Shown here piece by piece: positions 1 to 8,077 of a stretch of DNA of 12,764 nt (position 1 is its first letter; each line of letters starts with the position of its first letter). Origin of the DNA: an uncultured Clostridia bacterium (GTDB taxonomy: Bacteria > Bacillota > Clostridia > Oscillospirales > CAG-272). The stretch spans positions 1 through 12,764 of the forward strand of contig CAMETB010000029.1 of assembly GCA_945936265.1 (NCBI GenBank), read 5' to 3'. The notes beneath the pieces are model-generated. The model was given only the letters and a program-made list of their open reading frames with translations, was not told the origin of the DNA and did no database searches. The translations under genes and the position numbers were made by a program.

Positions 1-575
1 CCGTCGTTCAGAAACTCGGTGCGCGCAAGGGTGAATTGCTCGAGATGGGCAAAGCGGGCTCAAGAACGAGAATAGAATACTCCATACCGTCAAGATGTCT
101 TTTCGGTTACAGATCCGAATTTATGACGGACACCAAGGGTGAGGGAGTTCTCAATACGATATTCGACGGTTATCAGCCGTTCAAAGGCGATGTAATAACC
201 AGATTTACAGGTTCTCTTATTGCCTCCGAGGCAGGCGAGGCTACATCATACGGTCTTTACAACACGCAGGACAGAGGAACGATGTTTATCGGCGTTCAGA
301 CTCCTGTTTACGAGGGTATGATTGTCGGTGAGTGCCCTAAAATGGAGGATATCGTCGTAAATGTATGCAAGAAAAAGCATCTTACCGCTATCCGTTCAAA
401 AGGTGCGGACGAGGCGCTTATACTCACCCCTCCGAGAATACTCTCTCTCGAACAGGCTATTGAATATATAGCGGAGGACGAACTTATCGAGGTAACCCCG
501 AAATCACTCCGTCTGCGCAAGAAGATACTCGACACGGCAACGCGTCTGAAAACGCAGGCAAAGCTGTCTAAATAA
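1..575 (+). CDS. typA: Ribosome-associated GTPase TypA/BipA, C-terminal part (5' truncated by window edge)
   Basis: This is the last ~190 residues of a TypA/BipA translational GTPase, read in the frame that begins at base 3. The GTPase and EF-G-like domains lie outside the window. What remains covers the end of the EF-G domain V-like region and the family-specific C-terminal domain. Recognisable segments are EMGKAGSRTRIEYSIPSR, then GYRSEFMTDTKGEGVLN, then SLIASEAGEATSYGLYNTQDRG, and the basic tail with SLRLRKKILD. TypA binds the ribosome and helps 50S assembly and growth under stress such as cold; this is family knowledge. The reading frame is intact to TAA at 573-575. The next gene follows after 10 bp with its own ribosome binding site, and no terminator separates them. 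An internal TTG at 36 is not the real start, because the frame is open back to the window edge with good homology. Confidence 0.95.
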   Translation, partial: VVQKLGARKGELLEMGKAGSRTRIEYSIPSRCLFGYRSEFMTDTKGEGVLNTIFDGYQPFKGDVITRFTGSLIASEAGEATSYGLYNTQDRGTMFIGVQTPVYEGMIVGECPKMEDIVVNVCKKKHLTAIRSKGADEALILTPPRILSLEQAIEYIAEDELIEVTPKSLRLRKKILDTATRLKTQAKLSK

Positions 576-585
576 GGAGTAAAAA

Positions 586-1833
586 ATGGTCTTTTCCGAA
601 AAGCTTTTATCAATCGCCAAAGAGGCAGAAAAAGAACTTGCCGGCATATACGACGATATAGAAAAAATATCGCTTGAAAACACCGCAAAAGTCCTCTCTG
701 CGTTCAGAAATCACCGTGTTTCCGACTCTATGTTTCAGGGGACTACGGGTTATGGTTACGACGATGTCGGGCGTGAGGCGCTCGAGAAAATATACGCCGA
801 GGTATTCGGGGGTGAGAGCGCACTTGTGCGCCACAGTATAGCGAACGGTACGCATGCCATAGCAATAGCGTTGTTCGGCCTTTTGCGCCCGGGGGACGTT
901 ATGCTGTCAGTTACCAACCGCCCATATGATACACTCTGCTCCGTTGTCGGAATAAATGGTGCAAACGGGGACGGATCTCTTGCCGACTTCGGCGTAAAGT
1001 ACGATCAGGTTGATTTCAACGACGGCAAAATCGATTTTGACGGAATAGAGAAGAAAATAAAGGAATACGGCGACAAAATAAAGGTCGTCTTCATACAGCG
1101 CTCAAAAGGCTATCTTAACCGCCCCACCCTCTCCGCCCAAAAGATAGGCGAGATATGCGATTTCGTTCACAAAAGATGCTCCGCCTATGTCGTTGTTGAC
1201 AACTGCTACGGAGAATTTACCGAAACCGAGGAGCCGTGCGCAAAGGGCGCAGATATAGCCGTCGGCTCTCTTATAAAAAATCCCGGTGGCGGAATTGCGG
1301 AATGCGGCGGATATATAGTCGGCACAAAGAAAGCGGTAGAACTCGTTTCATACCGTCTTACATGTGCCGGTACAGGCGGCGAGGTAGGCGCGACACTCGG
1401 TCAGAACAGAAATATGTTCAAAGGTTTTTTCCTTGCCCCTCATGTTGTGGCACAAGCCGTTAAAACCGCGCATTTTGCCGCGTTTGTTTTTGAAAAACTC
1501 GGCTTTGATGTCTGTCCGAAATATTCCGAAAAAAGATACGATATAATACAGACAGTCAGATTCGGCACTCCCGACGGACTTATTAAGTTCTGTCAGGGCA
1601 TTCAGAGCGCCAGCCCCGTCGATTCTTTCGTCACCCCGGAGCCGTGGGCTATGCCGGGCTATGACGACGAGGTTATAATGGCGGCGGGTACGTTTACGCA
1701 AGGCTCGTCCATAGAGTTGTCGGCGGACGGTCCCATGCGCCCTCCATACACCGCGTTTTTCCAGGGGTCGCTCACATATGAAAGCGGAAAAATAGCCGTT
1801 TTAAGTGCGGCTGAACATATATTGTCGAAATGA
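586..1833 (+). CDS. YnbB-type PLP-dependent enzyme (methionine gamma-lyase family / 'aluminum resistance' family protein)
   Basis: A 415-residue fold-type I PLP enzyme of the family often annotated as methionine gamma-lyase family or aluminum resistance protein (B. subtilis YnbB). Visible features are the N-terminal FQGTTGYGYDDVGRE segment (about 50-64) and RHSIANGTHAIAIALFGLLRPGD (about 82-104). VVVDNCYGEF follows (about 202-211), with Asp205 as the likely pyridine-nitrogen partner. GSLIKNPGGG (227-236) carries Lys231, the expected Schiff-base lysine. The C-terminal PYTAFFQGSLTYE is typical of the family. Length is normal (family ~410-430). The ATG at 586 has AGGAG six bases upstream. The stop overlaps the rlmH start as ATGA. 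By fold it should lyse sulfur amino acids or a related amino acid, but the true substrate of YnbB proteins is not established to my knowledge, so I give no gene symbol. Confidence 0.9.
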   Translation: MVFSEKLLSIAKEAEKELAGIYDDIEKISLENTAKVLSAFRNHRVSDSMFQGTTGYGYDDVGREALEKIYAEVFGGESALVRHSIANGTHAIAIALFGLLRPGDVMLSVTNRPYDTLCSVVGINGANGDGSLADFGVKYDQVDFNDGKIDFDGIEKKIKEYGDKIKVVFIQRSKGYLNRPTLSAQKIGEICDFVHKRCSAYVVVDNCYGEFTETEEPCAKGADIAVGSLIKNPGGGIAECGGYIVGTKKAVELVSYRLTCAGTGGEVGATLGQNRNMFKGFFLAPHVVAQAVKTAHFAAFVFEKLGFDVCPKYSEKRYDIIQTVRFGTPDGLIKFCQGIQSASPVDSFVTPEPWAMPGYDDEVIMAAGTFTQGSSIELSADGPMRPPYTAFFQGSLTYESGKIAVLSAAEHILSK

Positions 1834-2312
1834 TAAACGTAACTGTAATTTCGGTAGGAGAACTTAAAGAAAAATATCTGCGCGACGCTGTCACGGAATA
1901 TCAAAAGAGGCTCGGCGCGTGGTGCGATATCCGAGAAATAGTCCTGAAAGAGCAACGCATTTGTGCAAATCCTTCCGAGGCGCAGATAAAAGCGTGCCTT
2001 CTTGCCGAAGGGGACGCAATAAGCGCAAAAATTCCGCAACGTGCGTACGTTGTTGCAATGTGCGTTGAAGGCAGAACTATGTCATCCGAAGAGCTTGCCG
2101 AAAAGATAAAATCGGAGGCGGTAAACGGCTACGGGGAGTTTGTCTTTATAATAGGCTCGTCGTACGGTCTTTCGCCGAAAATAAAGGAAAGGGCAAATCT
2201 TTGTCTTTCGGTTTCAAAAATGACTTTCCCGCATCAACTTATGCGGGTTATAATACACGAGGTAATATACCGCTCGTTCTCGATTATAAATAATTCAAAA
2301 TACCACAAATAA
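1830..2312 (+). CDS. rlmH: 23S rRNA (pseudouridine1915-N3)-methyltransferase RlmH
   Basis: A 160-residue SPOUT-class methyltransferase that uses S-adenosylmethionine to methylate pseudouridine 1915 in helix 69 of 23S rRNA, on the assembled 70S ribosome. The SPOUT knot is visible in the C-terminal half: EFVFIIGSSYGLS (103-115), then LSVSKMTFPHQLMRVIIHEVIYRSF (126-150), ending in the hallmark YHK C-terminus. The usual glycine pair of the SAM loop (IGG) reads IGS here (Ser110), a mild variation. Length matches the family (155-160). The start ATG lies in the stop of the upstream PLP-enzyme gene (ATGA), and I see no good ribosome binding site before it, so translational coupling is likely. mnmG follows 16 bp downstream, grouping an rRNA and a tRNA modification enzyme. 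Confidence 0.97.
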   Translation: MINVTVISVGELKEKYLRDAVTEYQKRLGAWCDIREIVLKEQRICANPSEAQIKACLLAEGDAISAKIPQRAYVVAMCVEGRTMSSEELAEKIKSEAVNGYGEFVFIIGSSYGLSPKIKERANLCLSVSKMTFPHQLMRVIIHEVIYRSFSIINNSKYHK

Positions 2313-2328
2313 AAGAAAGGAGATACGC

Positions 2329-4275
2329 ATGACTGAGCATATCACTTCCGTTGCCGTAATAGGCGCGGGACACGCGGGAATAGAAGCCGCGCTTGCCTCG
2401 GCAAGAATGGGCGTTGACACGACGCTTTTTACAATGTCTCTTGACGCAGTTGCCAATATGCCCTGCAATCCGTCAATAGGCGGAACGGCAAAAGGTCATC
2501 TTGTCTACGAGATAGACGCTCTCGGCGGTCAGATGGGCAAAAGTGCGGATCTCGTAACTTTACAGACAAGAACGTTAAATCTCGGCAAAGGCGCGGCGGT
2601 TTACTCAAAGCGCGTTCAGGCAGACAGGGCTGAGTACCGCAGAATAATGAAAAAGGCGCTTGAGGAAACTCCGAATTTAAGCCTTGTACAAGCGGAAATA
2701 ACCGATATTGTAGCATCGGAGGAAAACGGCAGAAAGAAAATAGACGCCGTTGTAACACGCCTCGGCGACATATACAGAGTAAAGTGCGCCGTAATATGCA
2801 CAGGCACTTACTTAAACGGCACGGTACATACAGGGAATATCTGCTATCCGTCCGGTCCCGATTATATGATGAACGCTTCCTTTCTTACCTCGGCTCTTTT
2901 GCGCGAGGGAATTTCAATGATGCGCTTCAAAACCGGCACACCCGCAAGGATACACAAAGACAGTATAGATTTCTCAAAACTTGAAGTTCAGCACGGCGAC
3001 GATATATCGTTCCCGTTTTCGTGGCAGACGCCCGAGGAGGACTATCCCGGAAAAAATCAGCTCGACTGCTATATAGTCTACACGAACGAAAAAACACATG
3101 AAATAATACGCGCTAACTTAAAAAAAAGCGCAATGTACTCGGGTAACATTCACGGCACGGGACCGAGATACTGCCCGTCAATCGAAGATAAAATAGTCCG
3201 CTTTGCCGACAAGGAAAGGCACCAGCTTTTCGTTGAGCCTATGGGAAAGGACACGAGCGAAATATACCTTCAGGGCTTCTCTACCTCGATGCCGACGGAC
3301 GTTCAGGAGTTGATGGTCCACTCCCTCGTCGGGTTTGAAAATGCAAAAATCATGCGATATGCATACGCAATAGAATATGACTGCACCGATCCACAGGAAC
3401 TTATGCCAACGCTTGAATACAAAAAAATAGACGGTCTTTTCGGCGCAGGACAATTCAACGGAACTTCAGGATATGAAGAGGCGGCGGCACAGGGGCTTGT
3501 TGCAGGAATAAACGCCGCACTTAAAATAAAGGGCGAGGAGTGTATGATTCTGCCACGTTCGTCCTCCTATATAGGTACTCTTATAGACGACCTTGTAACA
3601 AAAGGAACGAACGAGCCGTACAGAATGATGACATCGCGCTCGGAATACAGGCTTCTTCTGCGTCAGGACAATGCGGACAGGAGGCTAACACCCATCGGGC
3701 GCAGAGTCGGGCTTGTCGGCGATAAGCAGTGGGCGCACTATACGAAAAAAACACATCTTGTGGATGAAGAAACGGAGCGGATGAGAAAAACAAATATCCG
3801 TCCGGGCGACGAGCTGAACAAAATGCTCGAGGATCTCGGCACATCTCCGATAAGCGTGCCGACATCCGTTGCAGAACTTATAAAAAGACCGCAGATAGAT
3901 CTTGAAAAACTCGAAAAATTCGACACTTGCCGCCCCGTTTTACCGAAATCGGTTCTTTTTGCGGCACAGACGGAAATAAAATACGAGGGGTATGTAAAAA
4001 AGCAGCTTGCCGAGATAGCAAGGAGCGAAAAATCGGAGAGCAAGCCTCTTCCCGCCGACATGGACTATTCGGATATAAAAGGCTTGCGCATAGAAGCTAT
4101 ACAGAAACTAAGCAAGGTAAAGCCGCTTACTGTCGGTCAGGCCTCGAGAATAAGCGGAGTCAGCCCTGCCGATATATCGGTTCTTCTCATATATCTCTCG
4201 TGTGAAAACGGCAAAAATAAAGACACTTCCCACGGCATTCCCGAAAAATCGAACAGAAACGGAGCAGAAAAATGA
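2329..4275 (+). CDS. mnmG: tRNA uridine-5-carboxymethylaminomethyl(34) synthesis enzyme MnmG (GidA)
   Basis: A 648-residue FAD-dependent enzyme that, with MnmE, installs (carboxymethyl)aminomethyl groups on U34 of tRNAs, using methylene-THF, GTP and NADH in the cytoplasm. The N-terminal FAD dinucleotide loop GAGHAG is at 12-17. MPCNPSIGGTAKGHL (44-58) contains Cys46, and GTGPRYCPSIEDK contains Cys282; these match the two conserved family cysteines. The second family signature, GAGQFNGTSGYEEAAAQGLVAG, lies in the C-terminal FAD region. The C-terminal helical domain that contacts MnmE ends near SRISGVSPADISVLLIYL. A short hydrophilic, Lys/Asn-rich tail follows, making the protein about 20 residues longer than usual. 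AAAGGAG sits ahead of the ATG at 2329. In many Firmicutes mnmG follows mnmE and precedes rsmG; here neither is adjacent. Its stop overlaps the next start (ATGA). Confidence 0.97.
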   Translation: MTEHITSVAVIGAGHAGIEAALASARMGVDTTLFTMSLDAVANMPCNPSIGGTAKGHLVYEIDALGGQMGKSADLVTLQTRTLNLGKGAAVYSKRVQADRAEYRRIMKKALEETPNLSLVQAEITDIVASEENGRKKIDAVVTRLGDIYRVKCAVICTGTYLNGTVHTGNICYPSGPDYMMNASFLTSALLREGISMMRFKTGTPARIHKDSIDFSKLEVQHGDDISFPFSWQTPEEDYPGKNQLDCYIVYTNEKTHEIIRANLKKSAMYSGNIHGTGPRYCPSIEDKIVRFADKERHQLFVEPMGKDTSEIYLQGFSTSMPTDVQELMVHSLVGFENAKIMRYAYAIEYDCTDPQELMPTLEYKKIDGLFGAGQFNGTSGYEEAAAQGLVAGINAALKIKGEECMILPRSSSYIGTLIDDLVTKGTNEPYRMMTSRSEYRLLLRQDNADRRLTPIGRRVGLVGDKQWAHYTKKTHLVDEETERMRKTNIRPGDELNKMLEDLGTSPISVPTSVAELIKRPQIDLEKLEKFDTCRPVLPKSVLFAAQTEIKYEGYVKKQLAEIARSEKSESKPLPADMDYSDIKGLRIEAIQKLSKVKPLTVGQASRISGVSPADISVLLIYLSCENGKNKDTSHGIPEKSNRNGAEK

Positions 4276-5486
4276 GCATTGTAAACGTAAAAAATTTCGC
4301 AACTTATGCAGACGGCGTCCATCTTGATACAAAGGCAATACAGGAGGCTATAAATTCGATATCGGACGGAGATACGCTTCTGTTTGAAAACGGCATATTC
4401 GTCACCGGCACTCTCGCCTTAAGAAGCAATATAACAATAAGAATAATGCCGGATGCGGAAATATGTGCCTCGCGCAACATAAAAGATTATCGTGACTGCG
4501 GATTCTATCATAATGAAATGAAAGAAACAGTGTCGCTCTTTTATGCTCTCGGCTGCGAAAATATCACTTTTGAGGGCGGCGGAAAAATACAGTTAAACGG
4601 CGATGCTTTTGCAAAATTCGATGTATTTCTCCCCTCCGAAGTAGACCCCGCAACATTTACTCTTGAGCACGAAGAACAAACGGTAGTCGGTATGAAAAAG
4701 CGACCCACACAACCGATTTTCTTCAACGATTGCAAAAATATCACATTCAGAAATATAAGGATAATGAACTCACCGTGCTGGACGCTCGTATTCTCCAACT
4801 CGGAAAACATAATGATAGATTCCATATATGTCGATAATCATCCGAGAATACCAAACAACGACGGCGTTCACTGTACGGCTTCAAAGAATATAACGGTTAA
4901 AGACTCGATATTCCTTTGCGGAGACGATTGCTTTGCCGCAACATGCATAACAAATCCCGACAGAGTGTGTGAAAACATAACCATAAGTAACTGCCTTATG
5001 TCCTCGCGCTCTGCCGCCATAAGGTTCGGTCATCTTTCCGGCAAGGTAAGAAACATAACGGTTGACAATATAAAGATACTTCCGTCTAACCGTGCAATAG
5101 CGATTTTTGCCGCAGACGACGGATATGTAAAGAATGTTGAAATTTCAAATGTAGTTGCACACACAAGCACAAAATCAGGCGGCTGGTGGGGAAAAGGCGA
5201 AGGATTTGTTATCTGCGCCGCCAACTCCACGGGAGAAATATCGGATATTACCATAAAAGATTGCAAGTTCACAGAGGAAAATCCCTCGGTCATAGCAGGA
5301 AAAGACGGAAATGTACATGATGTCACCGTTTGCGGTTGCAGATTCAAAAAAGCAGGCGGGAACGCAAACCCATACTATGACGGAAAAATGGACCTGCAGC
5401 CGAATATCCCCAAACTTATCGAAGCGCCATACGCAAAGAGTGAAAAACTTTACGTAGACGGAGTTAAGAATATCACCGTACGCTGA
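4272..5486 (+). CDS. GH28-like right-handed beta-helix protein (polygalacturonase family, atypical active site)
   Basis: A 404-residue protein built from beta-helix coils with repeated NIT/NIxI turns (for example CKNITFRNIRI, ENITISN, VRNITVDNIKI), as in glycoside hydrolase family 28. GH28 landmarks are NSPCWTLV (166-173), NNDGVH (195-200, Asp197 for the catalytic NTD Asp) and CGDDC (216-220, Asp218/Asp219). Two other hallmarks look altered. The GHG motif position reads SAAIRFGH (247-254), so the usual His aligns with Ala248, although His254 is close by. The RIK substrate-binding motif reads A277-I278-F279. There is no signal peptide, so it should be cytoplasmic and act on short oligosaccharides, or have lost pectin hydrolysis. 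GGAG lies 7 bp before the ATG, inside the mnmG 3' end. Substrate unknown; fold and family assignment are good, activity is uncertain. Confidence 0.85.
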   Translation: MSIVNVKNFATYADGVHLDTKAIQEAINSISDGDTLLFENGIFVTGTLALRSNITIRIMPDAEICASRNIKDYRDCGFYHNEMKETVSLFYALGCENITFEGGGKIQLNGDAFAKFDVFLPSEVDPATFTLEHEEQTVVGMKKRPTQPIFFNDCKNITFRNIRIMNSPCWTLVFSNSENIMIDSIYVDNHPRIPNNDGVHCTASKNITVKDSIFLCGDDCFAATCITNPDRVCENITISNCLMSSRSAAIRFGHLSGKVRNITVDNIKILPSNRAIAIFAADDGYVKNVEISNVVAHTSTKSGGWWGKGEGFVICAANSTGEISDITIKDCKFTEENPSVIAGKDGNVHDVTVCGCRFKKAGGNANPYYDGKMDLQPNIPKLIEAPYAKSEKLYVDGVKNITVR

Positions 5487-5524
5487 AATTCCATCTGACA
5501 AAAACATAAAGAGGTGAGTAAGTG

Positions 5525-6070
5525 ATGATCTTCAAAACAAATTTAATGGACTCTGATGCGGTAATGCGTACCGTGCGCCGCATGTCACACGAAATTGTCG
5601 AGAAAAACAAGGGGTGCGACGATTTGTGCCTTGTAGGAATACTCCGTCGGGGAGTGCCGATTGCACAGAAAATAGCTGAGAACATAAAGAAATTTGAGGG
5701 TGTTGATATTCCCGTCGGAATACTCGATATCGCTCTTTACCGCGACGATATATCGGAGCTATCCGCACAGGCTCACCTGAACGGTACCGATATACGCTTC
5801 GACGTGAACGGAAAGAAAGTTGTACTCGTTGACGACGTACTGTTTACGGGAAGGACGGCAAGGGCGGCGATGGAGGCAATAATAGCGCTTGGCAGACCGT
5901 CCAAAATTCAGCTTGCCGTTTTAGTTGACAGAGGTCACAGAGAGTTACCCATATGTGCAAATTTTATCGGAAAGAATTTTCCGACATCAAGAACGGAAAT
6001 GATAAAGGTGAGTGTGGAACGCTTTGATGGCAAAACGCAGGTTGATCTTTATGATATTTCCGACAGATAA
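5525..6070 (+). CDS. pyrR: Bifunctional pyr operon regulator / uracil phosphoribosyltransferase PyrR
   Basis: A 181-residue type I phosphoribosyltransferase-fold protein. In Firmicutes PyrR binds anti-antiterminator stem-loops in pyr mRNA leaders when UMP is high, and it also converts uracil plus PRPP to UMP. The PRPP motif VVLVDDVLFTGRTA is at 99-112, LVGILRRG at 36-43, LYRDD at 71-75, and the diagnostic DRGHRELPI at 135-143. Length matches B. subtilis PyrR (about 180). I chose ATG 5525, which has GAGGTG 8 bp upstream; an adjacent in-frame GTG at 5522 would add one residue. No pyr biosynthesis gene is adjacent. I saw no PyrR-type leader in the ~38-bp gap before it, so it probably acts in trans on pyr genes elsewhere. 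A bidirectional terminator follows directly. Confidence 0.96.
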   Translation: MIFKTNLMDSDAVMRTVRRMSHEIVEKNKGCDDLCLVGILRRGVPIAQKIAENIKKFEGVDIPVGILDIALYRDDISELSAQAHLNGTDIRFDVNGKKVVLVDDVLFTGRTARAAMEAIIALGRPSKIQLAVLVDRGHRELPICANFIGKNFPTSRTEMIKVSVERFDGKTQVDLYDISDR

Positions 6071-6093
6071 GAGTAAGACAATAAATTTAAAAA

Positions 6094-6128
6094 GCAGAGT
6101 GAAAAAGCCACTCTGCCTTTTATTTTTT
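6094..6128. terminator. Bidirectional intrinsic terminator between pyrR and htpG
   Basis: An 8-bp perfect stem, GCAGAGTG (6094-6101) with CACTCTGC (6109-6116), closes a 7-base loop. On the + strand it is followed by a T-rich run (6118-6128), ending the pyrR transcript. On the - strand the A-rich bases at 6083-6093 become a T-rich run, so it can also end the htpG transcript, whose stop codon is at 6141. This fits the convergent gene arrangement. Confidence 0.9.
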
Positions 6129-6140
6129 AATTTTCTCTTA

Positions 6141-8027
6141 TCATATCATAAGATCGCAGACAAGCGAGCTGAGTTCTGACGGGTTGTCAAGGGCAAGCCC
6201 GTTTATCAGGCGCGCCTGTGCATAGAGTATCTTTGAATACTTTGCAAGTTTGTCTTTATCCGTTTCATAAAGTTCCTTGAGTTTTGCGGCTATCGGATGA
6301 GATTTATTTATCTCCATAACCGTCTGTGCTTTCGGCGACATTCCCTCCGATGCCGGCATCTTTGAAAGTACCTTTTCCATCTCGACGGACACCTCTCCCT
6401 CGCTTGAGAGCGATACCGGGTGATCCCCGAGAGTGTTGGTGAAGCGGACCGCAAAAACTTTATCGCCTATTGATTCTTTCATGAAATTGAGCATTTCCTT
6501 GGAGTTTTCGTTCTCCTCTTTGAGTTCCTTATTCTCCTCTTCGGTTGCTATATCGAGTTTGTCGGTGCAGACATTTTTGAACTCCTTACCGTCGTAGTCG
6601 TGCATCATCTTAAACGCAAACTCGTCAACGTCGTCAGTCAGGCAAAGAACCTCATATCCCTTTGATATAACCGCCTCAACCTGCGGAAGCATAAGCGCCT
6701 TATCAACTGTTTCGGCGCAGGCATAGTAGATGGATTTCTGATCTTCCTTGGCTCTTGACACGTACTCTTTGAGCGTTGCAAGTTTCTTATCCTTTGACGA
6801 GGTGAACAAAACGAGATCTTTAAGGTTTTCCTTATTTGCTCCGTAACCCTCGTAAAGACCGTATTTGAGTTGAAGCCCGAACGCTGCCCAGAATTTTTCA
6901 TACTTCTCGCGGTCTTCTTCAAGCATTTTTGCAAGCTCGGTGCGTATCTTCTTCTCTATCGCCTTGGCTATAACTTTCAGCTGCCTGTCATGCTGGAGAG
7001 TTTCACGCGATATATTAAGAGTAAGATCCGCGCTGTCAACAATTCCCCTTACAAATCCGAAATAATCGGGAAGGAGTTCCTTGCATTTTTCGGTTATCAG
7101 AACTCCGCTTGAATAAAGTTCAAGTCCTTTTTCAAAGTTCTTGGTATAGTAGTCAAAAGGAGCATGCTCCGGTATAAACAAAAGCGCTTCAAATGTGGAA
7201 AGTCCCTCGGATTTTTGCGTTATTACCTTTGCCGGCGCTTCATAATCGTAAAACTTATCGCGGTAAAAGTTTGCGTACTCCTCATCCGTTACCTCGGACT
7301 GGTTCTTCTTCCAGAGCGGTATCATACTGTTAAGAGTTTCGGTTTCTATAACCTTTTCATACTCGTCTTTTGTGCCCTCTTTCAGTTTTTCCGTTTCAAC
7401 GTCCATTTTTATAGGATATCTTATATAATCGGAATATTTTTTTACAAGGCGGCGGATTGTATATTCGTCAAGATAATCGCTGTACTTCTCGTCCTCGGTA
7501 TCTTCTTTAAGATGCATCGTGATGGTAGTACCGGCTTCCTCCTTTTCGCAGGGCTCTATCGTATAACCGTCAACTCCCTCGGATTCCCATTTCCACGCCT
7601 CGTCCGAGCCGTATGCCTTACTTACCACTGTTATCTTGTCGCTTACCATAAATGCGGAATAAAATCCGACGCCGAACTGTCCTATTATATCAACATCGGT
7701 CTTGTCCGAATTTTCTTTCTTGAAATCGAATGAACCGCTCTTGGCTATCGTGCCGAGATTATTCTCAAGTTCATCCTTCGTCATACCGCAACCGTTATCG
7801 GAAATTATGAGGTTGCGCCCGTCCTTATCCGCCTCTATGGTAATCTTGTAATCCTCGCGCTTGAGTTTCACACTGTCATCAGTTAATGAACGATAATAAA
7901 GTTTGTCTATTGCGTCGCTTGCATTTGATATAAGTTCTCTTAAAAATATCTCCTTATGAGTATATATGGAGTTTATCATCATATCAAGCAATTTTTGTGA
8001 TTCCGTTTTGAATTTTTTCTTTTGCAT
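6141..8027 (-). CDS. htpG: Molecular chaperone HtpG (bacterial Hsp90)
   Basis: A 628-residue ATP-dependent chaperone acting as a cytoplasmic dimer on unfolded or stress-damaged proteins, often together with DnaK. The GHKL ATPase domain is N-terminal. It has FLRELISNASDAIDKL (28-43) with Glu31 (general base) and Asn35, then ISDNGCGMTKDEL (75-87) with Asp77 for adenine binding. GTIAKSGS (92-99) and the lid glycine motif GQFGVGFYSAF (116-126) follow. The middle domain includes NISRETLQ with the conserved Arg that reaches the ATP gamma-phosphate. The C-terminal dimerisation domain ends near NGLALDNPSEL. Length is that of complete HtpG. The ATG has AGAGGTG upstream. The gene is monocistronic: its own promoter with a CIRCE operator lies upstream and a shared terminator lies downstream. 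Confidence 0.98.
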   Translation of the reverse strand: MQKKKFKTESQKLLDMMINSIYTHKEIFLRELISNASDAIDKLYYRSLTDDSVKLKREDYKITIEADKDGRNLIISDNGCGMTKDELENNLGTIAKSGSFDFKKENSDKTDVDIIGQFGVGFYSAFMVSDKITVVSKAYGSDEAWKWESEGVDGYTIEPCEKEEAGTTITMHLKEDTEDEKYSDYLDEYTIRRLVKKYSDYIRYPIKMDVETEKLKEGTKDEYEKVIETETLNSMIPLWKKNQSEVTDEEYANFYRDKFYDYEAPAKVITQKSEGLSTFEALLFIPEHAPFDYYTKNFEKGLELYSSGVLITEKCKELLPDYFGFVRGIVDSADLTLNISRETLQHDRQLKVIAKAIEKKIRTELAKMLEEDREKYEKFWAAFGLQLKYGLYEGYGANKENLKDLVLFTSSKDKKLATLKEYVSRAKEDQKSIYYACAETVDKALMLPQVEAVISKGYEVLCLTDDVDEFAFKMMHDYDGKEFKNVCTDKLDIATEEENKELKEENENSKEMLNFMKESIGDKVFAVRFTNTLGDHPVSLSSEGEVSVEMEKVLSKMPASEGMSPKAQTVMEINKSHPIAAKLKELYETDKDKLAKYSKILYAQARLINGLALDNPSELSSLVCDLMI

Positions 8028-8047
8028 TTGAAAACACCTCTTTTAAT

Positions 8048-8074
8048 TTAGCACTCTTAATTTGTGACTGCTAA
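8048..8074. promoter_or_regulatory. CIRCE element (HrcA repressor operator) upstream of htpG
   Basis: On the + strand the sequence reads TTAGCACTC (8048-8056), nine bases, then GACTGCTAA (8066-8074). The established CIRCE consensus is TTAGCACTC-N9-GAGTGCTAA, so the left arm and the spacing are exact and the right arm has one mismatch. It lies between the htpG -10 box (8078-8083) and the htpG start codon (8027), covering the likely transcription start near 8071. This is the classic position for HrcA repression, relieved on heat shock through GroEL titration (family knowledge). The hrcA gene itself is not in the window. Confidence 0.93.
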
Positions 8075-8077
8075 GTA

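Noticed and set aside
5487..5524. Possible PyrR attenuator or separate promoter ahead of pyrR
   Set aside because: The gap is only ~38 bp, with no hairpin plus T run and no convincing -35/-10 pair.
7164..7733. Long + strand open frame (189 codons) inside htpG
   Set aside because: It lies fully antisense to strongly conserved HtpG coding sequence, has no ribosome binding site, and its hydrophobic product has no recognisable domain. It is a shadow of the htpG codon pattern.
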